64,000 bases of DNA from Cnuibacter physcomitrellae. GTDB lineage: Bacteria; Actinomycetota; Actinomycetes; Actinomycetales; Microbacteriaceae. The notes under the pieces are model-generated. The model made no database searches. It was not told the DNA's origin and saw only the letters and a list, made by a program, of their open reading frames with translations. The stretch covers positions 2,717,474 to 2,781,473 of the forward strand of contig NZ_BMHD01000001.1 in assembly GCF_014640535.1 (NCBI RefSeq), given 5' to 3'. A program made the position numbers and the translations under genes. This document shows, piece by piece, positions 1 through 7,654 of this stretch (position 1 is the first letter of the stretch; the number at the start of each line of letters is the position of its first letter).

Positions 1-237
1 CTCCTGCGCAATGACGCCGAGAGCGTTCTCGAGGTCGGTGATCGCATTCTCTCGCTTGAGCCCGCGCTCCGAGAGGGCCTGCCGGAGGTCGCGCTCGACG
101 GAGAGCAGCACCTGCGCGACGGTGTCGTTCACGACGTCCGGATCGCGAGAGTCCTCCCTGAGCGCGATCAGTGCGATCGCCGTCGCCGCCCTCGGCGGTG
201 GTCGACCGGCTGGGGCGCCGAGGCGAGAGGCGAGCAC
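1..237 (-). pseudogene. Internally deleted paralog of the lipoprotein at 3115-3552 (cut by window edge)
   Basis: Read on the minus strand from a GTG at 235-237, this frame stays open to the window edge. It is clearly homologous to the protein at 3115-3552. The start (TVLASRLGAPAGR, then TAIALIAL) matches the signal-peptide region of the intact copy, and the stretch from EDSRDPDVVNDTV onward matches its C-terminal half. About 47 residues between these parts are missing, including the lipobox cysteine and the central domain, and the deletion is in frame. It is therefore either a decaying duplicate or a shortened secreted/membrane-anchored variant. It lies 43 bases downstream of a membrane protein gene on the same strand. 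The C-terminal end, perhaps 18 residues, is outside the window. Confidence 0.6.
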
Positions 238-280
238 CGTTCCAGTGTCCCCCTCGGCAGGACCGGGTCCTGGCGTAGGC

Positions 281-847
281 TCATGCCGGCGACACGGCAT
301 CCGCACCGCGGGGCGCGCGGCGGGAGACGGCGATGACGCGCCCGGCCTCGTTCACGGCGACGAGGAGGAGCGCGAGCCCCGTCGTGGTGGCGAGGGGCGC
401 CTCCAGGTGCTCGCCCAGGTACTCGGCACCGTAGCGGGAGCCGAGGGTGACCGCCCAGAGGACCGCGCCGATCCATCCCGTCCTCACCTCGAGGACCGGC
501 AAGGGGGTGGTGCGCGACCGCTTTCCCCGCTCCGCCCGGCGCTCCAGCGACGCACGATCGCGATCGGACAGGGGCCGGAACCGTGCAGCGCACCCGGCGA
601 GGACGCCGCACACCAGCGCGAGAGCGACCGTCGCCCCGACCAGGATCCATTCGATCGGCGTGGCGGACAACAGACCCGTGTTGAGCAGGCTGATCCCGCC
701 GATGAGTCCGAGGATCGTCGGCATCCCCCACTCGCCTCGCGTGGAGAGCGGCCTCCAGCGCAGCTCCTTGTAGACGGAGTAGAGCACGTACAGGATCGCG
801 CCCACGTCCTGCAGACGGCCCGTGGCCTCCAGCAGCTCAAGGACCAT
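281..847 (-). CDS. Multi-pass membrane protein of unknown function
   Basis: A 188-residue protein starting MVLELLEATGRL, preceded by a GAGGGAGC ribosome binding site. Four hydrophobic segments are visible: about residues 40-60 (ILGLIGGISLLNTGLL), 65-85 (WILVGATVALALVCGVLAG), 120-140 and 155-175. A basic loop (residues about 95-115, rich in Arg) separates the two pairs. The start overlaps the end of the upstream TetR gene by 11 bases, so the two are probably co-transcribed and the membrane protein may be the regulator's partner or target. I do not recognise the family. The reading frame could be extended upstream, but that would run deep into the TetR gene. Confidence 0.75.
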   Translation of the reverse strand: MVLELLEATGRLQDVGAILYVLYSVYKELRWRPLSTRGEWGMPTILGLIGGISLLNTGLLSATPIEWILVGATVALALVCGVLAGCAARFRPLSDRDRASLERRAERGKRSRTTPLPVLEVRTGWIGAVLWAVTLGSRYGAEYLGEHLEAPLATTTGLALLLVAVNEAGRVIAVSRRAPRGADAVSPA

Positions 848-1496
848 CGGATGCTCCCTCTGCGACGCGGGACGACTCGCCGATGCCGCGGATGACCGCG
901 GCGAGCTGCCTCTCGAAGCGTCCACTCGGATCCGTGCGGGCATAGCCGGCGTCGACGACGAGCGGGGTGCCGTCGCCGAGTCGTGCGCGCCTCGCCTCAG
1001 GCGAGTAGCGCTCCGGCTCCTCCGCGGACTGGAGGCGCTCCTGCTCCTCGATCACGTATCCGGTCACGAAGGCGGTCACGATCTCGATCGCATCGAACAC
1101 CGCGCTCGGGGGCACACCGTAGTCGGTCCAACGTCGCAGCCAGGGCTCCAGGGCGCGCAGCACCGCGGGGTCGGTGATGAGCGTGCCGCTGAACGTGCGT
1201 GCGCCGTCGCGGTGGAGGAGGTACTCGTCCCTCAGCGCGGCGCCATAGGCCGCCAGATCGTGCAGCCAGTGTCCATCGGAGGCTCGAGTCGTGAGCACCG
1301 AGACCACCCTGCGGGTGATCTCGGTGCCCATCTCGTCGAGCAGATGCTGCTTGCTCGTCACGTGGTAGTACAGCGCGGGCGCCTGCACCCCGAGCCGAGC
1401 GGCGACCGCGCGCACGGTCACGGCGCTCGCTCCACCCTCGTCGAGCACGGCGAGGGCAGCATCCACGATCGAGCGCTGCGAGAGGGGGTCTGCCAC
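837..1496 (-). CDS. TetR/AcrR family transcriptional regulator
   Basis: A 219-residue repressor-type protein. The N-terminal DNA-binding helix-turn-helix is plain: TVRAVAARLGVQAPALYYHV at about residues 26-45, then the SKQHLLDEM segment typical of TetR proteins. The C-terminal all-helical ligand domain ends with RFERQLAAVIRGI, which resembles the TetR_C group found with drug or xenobiotic responses. The start is GTG at 1494-1496. Just upstream is an AT-rich inverted repeat (1507-1517) likely to be its own operator, pointing to autoregulation. The gene overlaps the downstream membrane protein gene. The ligand is unknown. Confidence 0.88.
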   Translation of the reverse strand: MADPLSQRSIVDAALAVLDEGGASAVTVRAVAARLGVQAPALYYHVTSKQHLLDEMGTEITRRVVSVLTTRASDGHWLHDLAAYGAALRDEYLLHRDGARTFSGTLITDPAVLRALEPWLRRWTDYGVPPSAVFDAIEIVTAFVTGYVIEEQERLQSAEEPERYSPEARRARLGDGTPLVVDAGYARTDPSGRFERQLAAVIRGIGESSRVAEGASDGP

Positions 1497-1503
1497 GCCC
1501 TCG

Positions 1504-1517
1504 ATCTAACTAAGTTA
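1504..1517 (-). promoter_or_regulatory. Candidate TetR operator overlapping a promoter
   Basis: TAACT-A-AGTTA at 1507-1517 is a perfect 5-base-arm inverted repeat in an AT-rich patch of an otherwise GC-rich region, directly upstream of the TetR start. On the minus strand TTAGAT (1509-1504) is a plausible -10 element lying seven bases before the GTG, and TTGCGG lies 17 bases further upstream. A repressor bound here would block its own transcription. Confidence 0.5.
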
Positions 1518-1625
1518 AGCGACGCGCCGCAAATCCCCGATTCGAGGCTTGCCCCCTCTTCTGGTGTTCTGAGCGGGTGCGCGTGGTGTGTGAGGATGGT
1601 GCTCTTCTGAGGGGGAGGGGCACGC

Positions 1626-3092
1626 GTGTCCGAGGTCAGGTTCGTCGTGGTCGGCGACGCGGCGCTGTTCGCCGCGATCGCTCCGATCGGGGCCGAGAGG
1701 TTCGCCGGAGCGGCTCCGGAGCGGGTGGTCGTCGAGGCCGACGTGACGGGGATGCGACTGCGGTCGCCGGGGGGCGAGGTCTCGTTCGGCCTCCCGTGGC
1801 GGGTGGTCCGCAGCGCGGCGGCAGACGGCCCGGATCGTCTCGCGCTCGCGGTCGTGAGCCCCTCGCTCGGGACGGTGACCGTGCCGATGACCCTCGCGCA
1901 CGAGGCGGGCCCGAGTGCGGGCCCCGCACCCACGACCGGGCTCGGGGATGCGATCGACGCGGCGGCGGCTCTCACCGCGCTGCGACGACGGGGACTGGGC
2001 GGCGACGTCACGACGGAGCAGGCCAGGGCGGCGGTCGCGACGCTGGGCGTCCCCGCGGTGCCGCCGGCGGCGCTGCGCTTCCTGGTCTGGCTGCTGCTGA
2101 TCCCGCTCGGCGCGGGGATCGGGTTCGCCGTGGCACTGTTCCCGCGGCTCCACGGATCGCTCGTCCCGATCATCATCGGGGCGGCCCTGGGGACCGTCTT
2201 CGGAGTGGTCGCCGTCATCATGAAATGGCAGGCCGCCAAGCGGCTCGCGATCGTGGGGGCGCTTCGGCCGGGGGCAATGCTCGTCCATGCGCTGCGCGTG
2301 GCGGAGTCCGACGAGGCCGTCCGCGTGCTCGGGGGTGTGGATCCCGCCGTGATCGGCGGGTCGTTCGTCCTCGCCCTCGACGGCGAGGGCGTGCACGTCT
2401 TCCGGGGCAAGGAGGACGCACAGCTCGTGGTCTCCGTGGCCTGGCCCGATGTCCTCGGAGTCTCCGAGACCTTCGTGACCATCCAACGGAAGTCGTACTC
2501 GGGACTGTCGCTCCGCATCCGCACCCCTCACGAGCCGGTGGAGCTGGGCTTCGGGATCTCGGGACGCGGGCTCAACCCCGCGCGCGGGCGATCCATCGAG
2601 GAGCTCCGTGACCGGATCCTGTCCTCCCGTGCAGCGGCTGCCGGAACCGCGGCGAGCTCGGGGCGGAGCGCGCCGTCGCAGTCGTACGTCACACCGCCGC
2701 GCCGCGCCATGCTCCCTGGGATGCCCTCGACGGCCTGGGCCCGTGTGCTCCGGGTCACCTCGTCGTTGACGGTGGTTCCGGTGATCGCCGTCATCGGGCT
2801 GCAGACCGTCCGTCTCACCGCGGGGGACTCGGTGCTGGTCGGTCTGCCGCTCATCAGCGTTGTCGTGGTCGTCATCGCCGTGATCCTCGTCAACTTCGTC
2901 GTCCTCCTGGCGTACGGGCGCCGCCAGAAGGCCGAGACCGCGGCCGGATACACCCTGTCGCGGACGGGCGACATCGGCCTGGATCAGCTCGATCCCACGA
3001 CCGGCTACGTCATCCGTCCGGCCGGTGCCGAGCAGCTCACCCGCGACGGCGAACGCTCCGCGCTCGCCCGCGTCCGCGCCCTCGCCTCCTGA
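1626..3092 (+). CDS. Large membrane protein of unknown function
   Basis: A 488-residue protein starting with GTG after a GGGGGAGGGG ribosome binding site. The first 150 residues look soluble and beta-rich (MSEVRFVVVGDAALFAAIAP). A first hydrophobic hairpin spans about 155-200 (LVWLLLIPLGAGIGFAVALF, then PIIIGAALGTVFGVVAVIM). A second soluble domain of about 130 residues follows, then a second hairpin at about 375-435 (VVPVIAVIGLQTV; ISVVVVVIAVILVNFVVLLAYG) and a short C-terminal tail. The soluble-hairpin-soluble-hairpin architecture suggests an internal repeat of topology. No enzymatic motif was recognised. It stands alone, convergent with the lipoprotein gene at 3115. Confidence 0.8.
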   Translation: MSEVRFVVVGDAALFAAIAPIGAERFAGAAPERVVVEADVTGMRLRSPGGEVSFGLPWRVVRSAAADGPDRLALAVVSPSLGTVTVPMTLAHEAGPSAGPAPTTGLGDAIDAAAALTALRRRGLGGDVTTEQARAAVATLGVPAVPPAALRFLVWLLLIPLGAGIGFAVALFPRLHGSLVPIIIGAALGTVFGVVAVIMKWQAAKRLAIVGALRPGAMLVHALRVAESDEAVRVLGGVDPAVIGGSFVLALDGEGVHVFRGKEDAQLVVSVAWPDVLGVSETFVTIQRKSYSGLSLRIRTPHEPVELGFGISGRGLNPARGRSIEELRDRILSSRAAAAGTAASSGRSAPSQSYVTPPRRAMLPGMPSTAWARVLRVTSSLTVVPVIAVIGLQTVRLTAGDSVLVGLPLISVVVVVIAVILVNFVVLLAYGRRQKAETAAGYTLSRTGDIGLDQLDPTTGYVIRPAGAEQLTRDGERSALARVRALAS

Positions 3093-3114
3093 TCACCCGG
3101 CGGAGGGTCCCGCG

Positions 3115-3552
3115 TCAGGGGAGCGCGTCGGCGGCGGGGGTGTACGCGATGGGGTGACCGCTCGCGGCGCACTCCTGCGCGACGAGTCCGAGGGCGTTGT
3201 CGAGGTCCGCTATCGCGTCCTTCTGCCTGAGCCCGCGCTCGGAGAACGCCTGCCGGAGGTCGCGGGCGGCGAGCTGCAGCACCTCGTCGACGGTGTCGTT
3301 CACGACATCCGGATCGCGGGAGTCCTCCCAGAAGTCCAGGAGCTCGTCGCGCAGGGCGGGAGCGTCCGCGTCCGGCCCTCGGCTGGCGAAGGAGTTCCAG
3401 CGCTCGGCGAACTGCGTGCAGAAGCCGGCGTCGACGTCCGTCCGTCGTGCGCATCCCGTGACCGACAGCATGAGCGCCACGAGCGCGATCGCCATACCGG
3501 TCCTCAGCGGTGACCGACCGGCGGACGCGTGTGTGCGAGGTCCGATCATCAT
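3115..3552 (-). CDS. Small predicted lipoprotein (intact copy)
   Basis: A 145-residue secreted protein. The signal sequence (RTGMAIALVALMLSVTGC) ends in a lipobox whose cysteine would be lipidated, placing the protein on the outer face of the membrane. The mature part is short, charged and helical, with WEDSRDPDVVNDTVDEVLQL and DLRQAFSERGLRQKDAIADL as prominent helices. The start was set at the first of two ATG codons (3550-3552) because it lies just before the signal peptide; a GTG at 3597 is possible. A second, internally deleted copy lies at the left edge of the window. The function is unknown. Confidence 0.75.
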   Translation of the reverse strand: MMIGPRTHASAGRSPLRTGMAIALVALMLSVTGCARRTDVDAGFCTQFAERWNSFASRGPDADAPALRDELLDFWEDSRDPDVVNDTVDEVLQLAARDLRQAFSERGLRQKDAIADLDNALGLVAQECAASGHPIAYTPAADALP

Positions 3553-3608
3553 CCCAGTGTCGTCCTCTCCGAGGAGACCGAGAGGTGGGTCGGCCACCGT
3601 GCGTTCTG

Positions 3609-3683
3609 TGCGGGTTCCGCCCGTCCGGCGGGTGTTCGTGCCCGGAGGGGCGGCGGCGCCGCGTGGGGAGGGCGGAACCCGCA
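3609..3683. repeat. Intergenic inverted repeat, GTTCCGCC-core family, copy A
   Basis: TGCGGGTTCCGCCC at 3609-3622 and its exact complement GGGCGGAACCCGCA at 3670-3683 flank a 47-base loop. It lies between two divergently transcribed genes, so it cannot be the terminator of either. Its arms are nearly identical to those of the element at 41845-41918 and share the GTTCCGCC core with 11906-11973. Confidence 0.7.
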
Positions 3684-3864
3684 GCTCGGTCGTCCGCCGG
3701 GTGTGTGGTGGCCCGGTCGACGAGATCCGGTGGGAGGTTGCGGCGCCGGATGAATCGGACGCCGGAGGCTCGATCTGTCACGGAACATCCAGCCCACGAT
3801 CGCGTGGAGTGGAAAGCACGGGACAAAGCGGCGATGCCGCCCAGACGGAGCGATGCGTGATGCA

Positions 3865-3876
3865 TACTCTTCGACT
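3865..3876 (+). promoter_or_regulatory. Leaderless-type -10 element for the gene at 3877
   Basis: TACTCT (3865-3870) fits the actinobacterial TANNNT -10 rule and is followed by exactly six bases before GTG at 3877. No Shine-Dalgarno sequence is present there, which together argues for transcription starting at the start codon. Confidence 0.5.
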
Positions 3877-4242
3877 GTGAACGAACGAGTCGACGTGCCC
3901 GCCGCATCCGCCCCGAGCCTCGACGGCCGCGAGTTCGTGATGGAGTCGTCGACGAACAGCGCCGTCGACCCCGAGTCGCCGTCGCGGTTCTGGTACTCCG
4001 AGCGCGACGGGGTGATCTGGGGCGACTACGAGGGCGACACCGTGACGTTCGGCCGCTTCCTCGGGACGCGCGTCGGCGACGCGCTGTCGGTGACCTTCGC
4101 GCACGTCCTGCTGGACGGCGGGACCGTCGTCACCGGATCGAGCGCCAGCCGCGTGGAGACCGGCGAGGCCGGACGCATCCGCCTGATCGAGGACTTCACC
4201 ATCGACGGCGTCGACCACGTGAGCGTCTGCGTCGAGGTCTGA
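3877..4242 (+). CDS. Small conserved protein, resembles proteins loosely annotated as N-acetylglutamate synthase
   Basis: A 121-residue soluble protein. The central motifs RFWYSERDGVIWGDYEGDTV and FGRFLGTRVGDALSVTFAHV, then GRIRLIEDF, match my memory of a small beta-rich family whose members are often labelled N-acetylglutamate synthase without experimental support. I would not trust that label here, since there is no GNAT acetyl-CoA-binding motif and no arginine biosynthesis gene nearby. The start was taken as the GTG at 3877, six bases after a TACTCT -10 element; ATG codons at 3853 and 3943 are alternatives. Confidence 0.7.
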   Translation: MNERVDVPAASAPSLDGREFVMESSTNSAVDPESPSRFWYSERDGVIWGDYEGDTVTFGRFLGTRVGDALSVTFAHVLLDGGTVVTGSSASRVETGEAGRIRLIEDFTIDGVDHVSVCVEV

Positions 4243-4275
4243 GGACGCTGTCCGACGCGCGGGGAGCGGGGTCGG

Positions 4276-4860
4276 CTACAGGGCGGTGTCGCGGCCGTTG
4301 CCGGCGGTGGTGAAGCGCGTCATTCCGAGGCGGTTCGTGGATCCGGAGCGGTCGGGGATGTCGCTCGGCAGCACGAAGGACTTCCGCACCACCTCGTCAA
4401 GCACGACGACCGACACCACCGACTTCACCTCCGGCCGCGCCGCGACGACACCCGTGACGAAGTCGTGCACGCCGCCCACGTCGGTCGAGCGGACGATGAG
4501 CATCGCGTCGTGCTCGCCCGTCGTGACGCAGCAGTACTCGACGTCGGGCATCTGCAGGATGCCCTCCCGGAAGCGGTGCCACGACTGCGGATGCACGGTC
4601 ACGAAGACCAGCGCGCAGATGTCGAGACCCACCTTGCCGGGGTCGATCATGGCCGAGAAGCCGGCGATCACCCCGGATGCGGTGAGCTGCTCGACGCGGC
4701 TGTAGACGCTGGCCCGGGAGACGTTGACACGCTCGGCGAGAGCGGACATCGAGATGCGGCCGTCCTCCCGGAGGATCTCGAGGATGCGCAGGTTCACCTC
4801 GTCCAGGGGTGGATGGATTTGTCCAGCCGAACCGCCGGACCGCTTCTCAGTGTTCGACAT
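4276..4860 (-). CDS. Lrp/AsnC family transcriptional regulator
   Basis: A 194-residue regulator. The N-terminal winged helix-turn-helix runs from LDEVNLRILEILREDGRIS to ALAERVNVSRASVYSRVEQL (about residues 19-58), followed by the hinge GVIAGFSAMIDP. The C-terminal RAM domain, which binds amino acids and drives oligomerisation, spans about residues 75-155 (ALVFVTVHPQ; GEHDAMLIVRS). The start MSNTEK is preceded by GGAGGCGAA. It is divergent from an oligopeptide ABC operon, so the likely role is sensing an amino acid and controlling peptide uptake and itself. The C-terminal 30 residues extend beyond the usual family length. Confidence 0.88.
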   Translation of the reverse strand: MSNTEKRSGGSAGQIHPPLDEVNLRILEILREDGRISMSALAERVNVSRASVYSRVEQLTASGVIAGFSAMIDPGKVGLDICALVFVTVHPQSWHRFREGILQMPDVEYCCVTTGEHDAMLIVRSTDVGGVHDFVTGVVAARPEVKSVVSVVVLDEVVRKSFVLPSDIPDRSGSTNRLGMTRFTTAGNGRDTAL

Positions 4861-4883
4861 TTCGCCTCCGATTCCGTGAGCCG

Positions 4884-4913
4884 ACGCTATTCCGTCTGAA
4901 AGGGCCTCGTCAA
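4884..4913 (-). promoter_or_regulatory. Candidate promoter of the Lrp/AsnC gene
   Basis: On the minus strand TTGACG (4913-4908) and TAGCGT (4889-4884) are spaced by 18 bases and lie 24 bases upstream of the ATG. They match the -35 and TANNNT -10 pattern. Confidence 0.45.
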
Positions 4914-4988
4914 GCAAGACGTTCGGCGCGGAATTGTGCCAAAGTACCTCCACACCGTCCAAGTGATCCATTCCTCCAGGAGGCCTCC

Positions 4989-6569
4989 ATGGTTTTCCGC
5001 TCCACCCCGGCCCGAGTCGCGATCGCCGCAGCAGCGGTCTCGCTCGCGCTCGTCGCCACCGGATGCGCGTCGGGCAAGACCGACAGCGCTGACGGCAGCA
5101 CGCAGACGCTGACCATCGACAAGACGTTCGACCTCAAGACGGCCGACCCGGGCCGCATGTACGAGCCGACCGGCCAGCTGGTCGACAAGGCCCTGTACGA
5201 GACCCTCCTCACCTTCGAGGGCGGCGACGTCTCGAAGGTCGTCGACGGAGTCGCGAGCCTCGAGCAGAACGACGCCGCCACCGAGTTCACCCTCACGCTG
5301 AACGGCGACCACACCTTCTCCGACGGCACCGTCATGACGGCCGACGACGTGGTGTTCTCGCTGCAGCGCGTCATCGGCCTGAAGGGCAACCCGTCCTTCC
5401 TCCTCGACGGCGTGACCGTCACCAAGAAGGACGACAAGACGGTCGTGCTGACCACCGCGACGCCCACCCCGGCGCTCCCGGCGATCCTCGCCAACCCGGC
5501 CCTCGGCATCCTCAACTCGAAGGTCGTCAAGGAGAACGGCGGCACCACCGACGAGACCGACACCGCCGAGCAGTACCTCAACACCCACTCGGCCGGATCC
5601 GGGCCGTACGTGCTGGACTCGCTCGACCTCGCCTCGCAGGTCGTGCTCACCACGAACGACAAGTACGACGGCGACAAGCCGGCGTTCGGCCGCGTCGTCA
5701 TCCAGAACGTCGAGGGCGCCACGCAGAAGATCAACGTCCAGGGCGGCAGCGCCGACATCGCGCTCGACCTCTCGGGCACCCAGGCGGAGGGCCTCGGCGA
5801 CTCGGTCGCCGTCACCAGCGACCCGTCCGCGAACGTGATCTTCCTGCTGCTCAACCAGAACCCGAGCGTGTCGGCCATCACCTCCAACCCCGACTTCGTG
5901 AAGGCGGTCAAGGAGGCCATCGACTACGACGACCTCGTGTCGATCGCCGGCACCGGCACCGCGCAGGCCTCGGGCGTCATCCCCAGCATGCTGCTCGGCG
6001 CGCTCCCCGCCGACGAGAAGCTCACGCAGGACCTCGACGCCGCCAAGGCCGACCTCGCGAAGAGCGGCTACGCGGGCGAGAGCGTCACGCTCAACTTCCC
6101 CAGCGACATCACGCTGAACGGTCTCGACTTCCCGACGATCGCCCAGCGCATCCAGTCGCAGCTGAAGGAGATCGGCGTGAACGTCGAGCTAGCCCCGGCG
6201 CCGGTCGCGACCGAGCTCGACGCGTACCGCAACGGCACGGAGACCATCGGCCTCTGGTACTGGGGCCCGGACTACCCGGACCCCAGCGACTACCTCGTGT
6301 TCACCCCGGGCAACGTGGTCGGCCTCCGCGCCGGCTGGGCCGAGGGCGCGAACCCGGCGATCTCGACCCTCGCCGACGCGGCCGCTGCGGGTGGCAGCAC
6401 GGACGAGCGCCAGTCGCGCTTCGAGGAGCTGCAGACCGCACTCAACGCCGACGGCCCGTTCATCCCGCTCCTGCAGCCCGGCAACAACATCGCCGCGGCC
6501 TCGAAGGTCGACAACGTGGTCTACAACGCGGTGTGGACCCTCGACATCGCGAAGCTCGGCAGCAAGTAG
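4989..6569 (+). CDS. ABC transporter substrate-binding lipoprotein, oligopeptide/dipeptide type (SBP_5)
   Basis: A 526-residue extracellular binding protein. Residues 1-25 form a lipoprotein signal (RVAIAAAAVSLALVATGCAS) with the lipidated Cys at about 24. The mature protein has the family 5 fold: an early segment ending YEPTGQLVDKALYETLLTF, the HTFSDGTVMTADDVVFSLQR motif typical of the family, and YWGPDYPDPSDY near the C-terminus. The ATG at 4989 follows an AGGAGG site; upstream in-frame codons lack one. It is the first gene of an operon with two permeases, two ATPases and a peptidase, so peptides are the most likely cargo. The exact ligand cannot be read from the sequence. Confidence 0.92.
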   Translation: MVFRSTPARVAIAAAAVSLALVATGCASGKTDSADGSTQTLTIDKTFDLKTADPGRMYEPTGQLVDKALYETLLTFEGGDVSKVVDGVASLEQNDAATEFTLTLNGDHTFSDGTVMTADDVVFSLQRVIGLKGNPSFLLDGVTVTKKDDKTVVLTTATPTPALPAILANPALGILNSKVVKENGGTTDETDTAEQYLNTHSAGSGPYVLDSLDLASQVVLTTNDKYDGDKPAFGRVVIQNVEGATQKINVQGGSADIALDLSGTQAEGLGDSVAVTSDPSANVIFLLLNQNPSVSAITSNPDFVKAVKEAIDYDDLVSIAGTGTAQASGVIPSMLLGALPADEKLTQDLDAAKADLAKSGYAGESVTLNFPSDITLNGLDFPTIAQRIQSQLKEIGVNVELAPAPVATELDAYRNGTETIGLWYWGPDYPDPSDYLVFTPGNVVGLRAGWAEGANPAISTLADAAAAGGSTDERQSRFEELQTALNADGPFIPLLQPGNNIAAASKVDNVVYNAVWTLDIAKLGSK

Positions 6570-6574
6570 CAGCG

Positions 6575-7654
6575 TTGTCGCGCAGTGACACGGCCGTCCG
6601 GTCCCCACGTCAGCGTGGGGGCCGGGCGGCCCACCCCTTCCTCCGCTACGCGCTCCGGCGCGTCATCACCTCGCTGCTCCTCGTGGTGGGCGTGACCCTC
6701 GTCACGTTCATCCTGACGAACCTCGTCCCCGGTGACCCGGTCGCGGCCGCGCTCGGCCAGCGGGCCGCGGAGGACCCGGCGATCGTGGCGCAGTTCCGCG
6801 CCCAGTACGGTCTCGACCAGCCGCTCGTGGTGCAGTACTTCACGTACCTCGGCAACCTGCTGCACGGCGACCTCGGGGTCTCGACCACCACGCACAACCC
6901 GGTGGCGTCCGACCTGGCGAAGGCCCTGCCCGCCACTCTCGAGATCGCGATCGGCGCGATCGTGCTCAGCGTGATCATCGGCGTCGTGCTCGGCACGATC
7001 GCCGCGCACCGCCGCGGCAAGGCGTCCGACCACGTGCTCCGTGTCGTGTCGCTCGCCGGGCTCAGCGTGCCGACCTTCTGGCTCGCGCTGGTGCTCTACT
7101 ACGTCTTCTACTTCCAGCTGCACATCGCGCCCGGATCCGGACGGCTGAGCAGCGACTACACCACGCCTCCCACGGTGACCGGGATGTACACGGTCGACGC
7201 GCTCCTCGTCGGCCAGCTCGACACGTTCCTCGACGCCATGGCGCACCTCTTCCTGCCGGTGCTCGTGCTCACGCTCTACACGGTGGGCCTTCTCACCCGC
7301 TTCGTGCGCACCGCGGTGCTCGAGGTCCTCGACCAGGACTACGTGCGCGCGGCGCGGGCCAAGGGCCTCCCCGGCCGCACCGTCATCTGGTCCTACGTCC
7401 TCCGCGGCGCGAGCATCCCCATCCTCACCGTGGTGGGCCTCGCCTTCGGAAGCCTGCTGAGCGGCACGGTCCTCGTCGAGGCGATCTTCGCTTGGCCCGG
7501 CATCGGCTCCTATGCCTACCAGGCGGCCTCCCACCTCGACCTCCCCGGGGTCATGGGCGTCGGCCTCCTGATCGGCGTGATGTACCTGCTCGTCAACCTC
7601 GTCGTCGACCTCCTCTACGGCGTGCTCGACCCGAGAGTGAGGCTGGCCTCGTGA
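6575..7654 (+). CDS. ABC transporter permease, DppB/OppB type
   Basis: A 359-residue inner-membrane permease. The first membrane segment (VITSLLLVVGVTLVTFILTNLVPGDP) carries the LVPGDP signature of DppB-type proteins. The cytoplasmic EAA loop that contacts the ATPase is visible at YVRAARAKGLPGRTVIWSYV (about residues 250-269). Six membrane spans are expected. The start is probably TTG at 6575, six bases after the preceding stop; no better codon lies before the first membrane span. It overlaps the next permease gene by four bases (GTGA). Confidence 0.92.
   Translation: MSRSDTAVRSPRQRGGRAAHPFLRYALRRVITSLLLVVGVTLVTFILTNLVPGDPVAAALGQRAAEDPAIVAQFRAQYGLDQPLVVQYFTYLGNLLHGDLGVSTTTHNPVASDLAKALPATLEIAIGAIVLSVIIGVVLGTIAAHRRGKASDHVLRVVSLAGLSVPTFWLALVLYYVFYFQLHIAPGSGRLSSDYTTPPTVTGMYTVDALLVGQLDTFLDAMAHLFLPVLVLTLYTVGLLTRFVRTAVLEVLDQDYVRAARAKGLPGRTVIWSYVLRGASIPILTVVGLAFGSLLSGTVLVEAIFAWPGIGSYAYQAASHLDLPGVMGVGLLIGVMYLLVNLVVDLLYGVLDPRVRLAS

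Noticed and set aside
11-895. Long plus-strand open frame of 294 residues at the left edge
   Set aside because: Low-complexity Arg/Ala-rich translation with no domain, lying opposite the lipoprotein remnant, the membrane protein and the TetR gene; typical of high-GC shadow frames.
1418-2531. Two long minus-strand frames opposite the 1626-3092 gene
   Set aside because: Translations are His/Asp/Arg-rich or Ser/Thr-rich shadow sequences; the plus-strand frame has a ribosome binding site and coherent membrane segments.
3623-3717. Similar stretches CGTCCGGCGGGTG and CGTCCGCCGGGTG on either side of palindrome A, as possible target-site repeats
   Set aside because: The match is imperfect, GC-only and not adjacent to the arms, so it does not support an insertion.
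3877-4242. Annotating the small protein as N-acetylglutamate synthase
   Set aside because: No GNAT or kinase-like fold signature and no arginine genes; the label appears to be a propagated misannotation.
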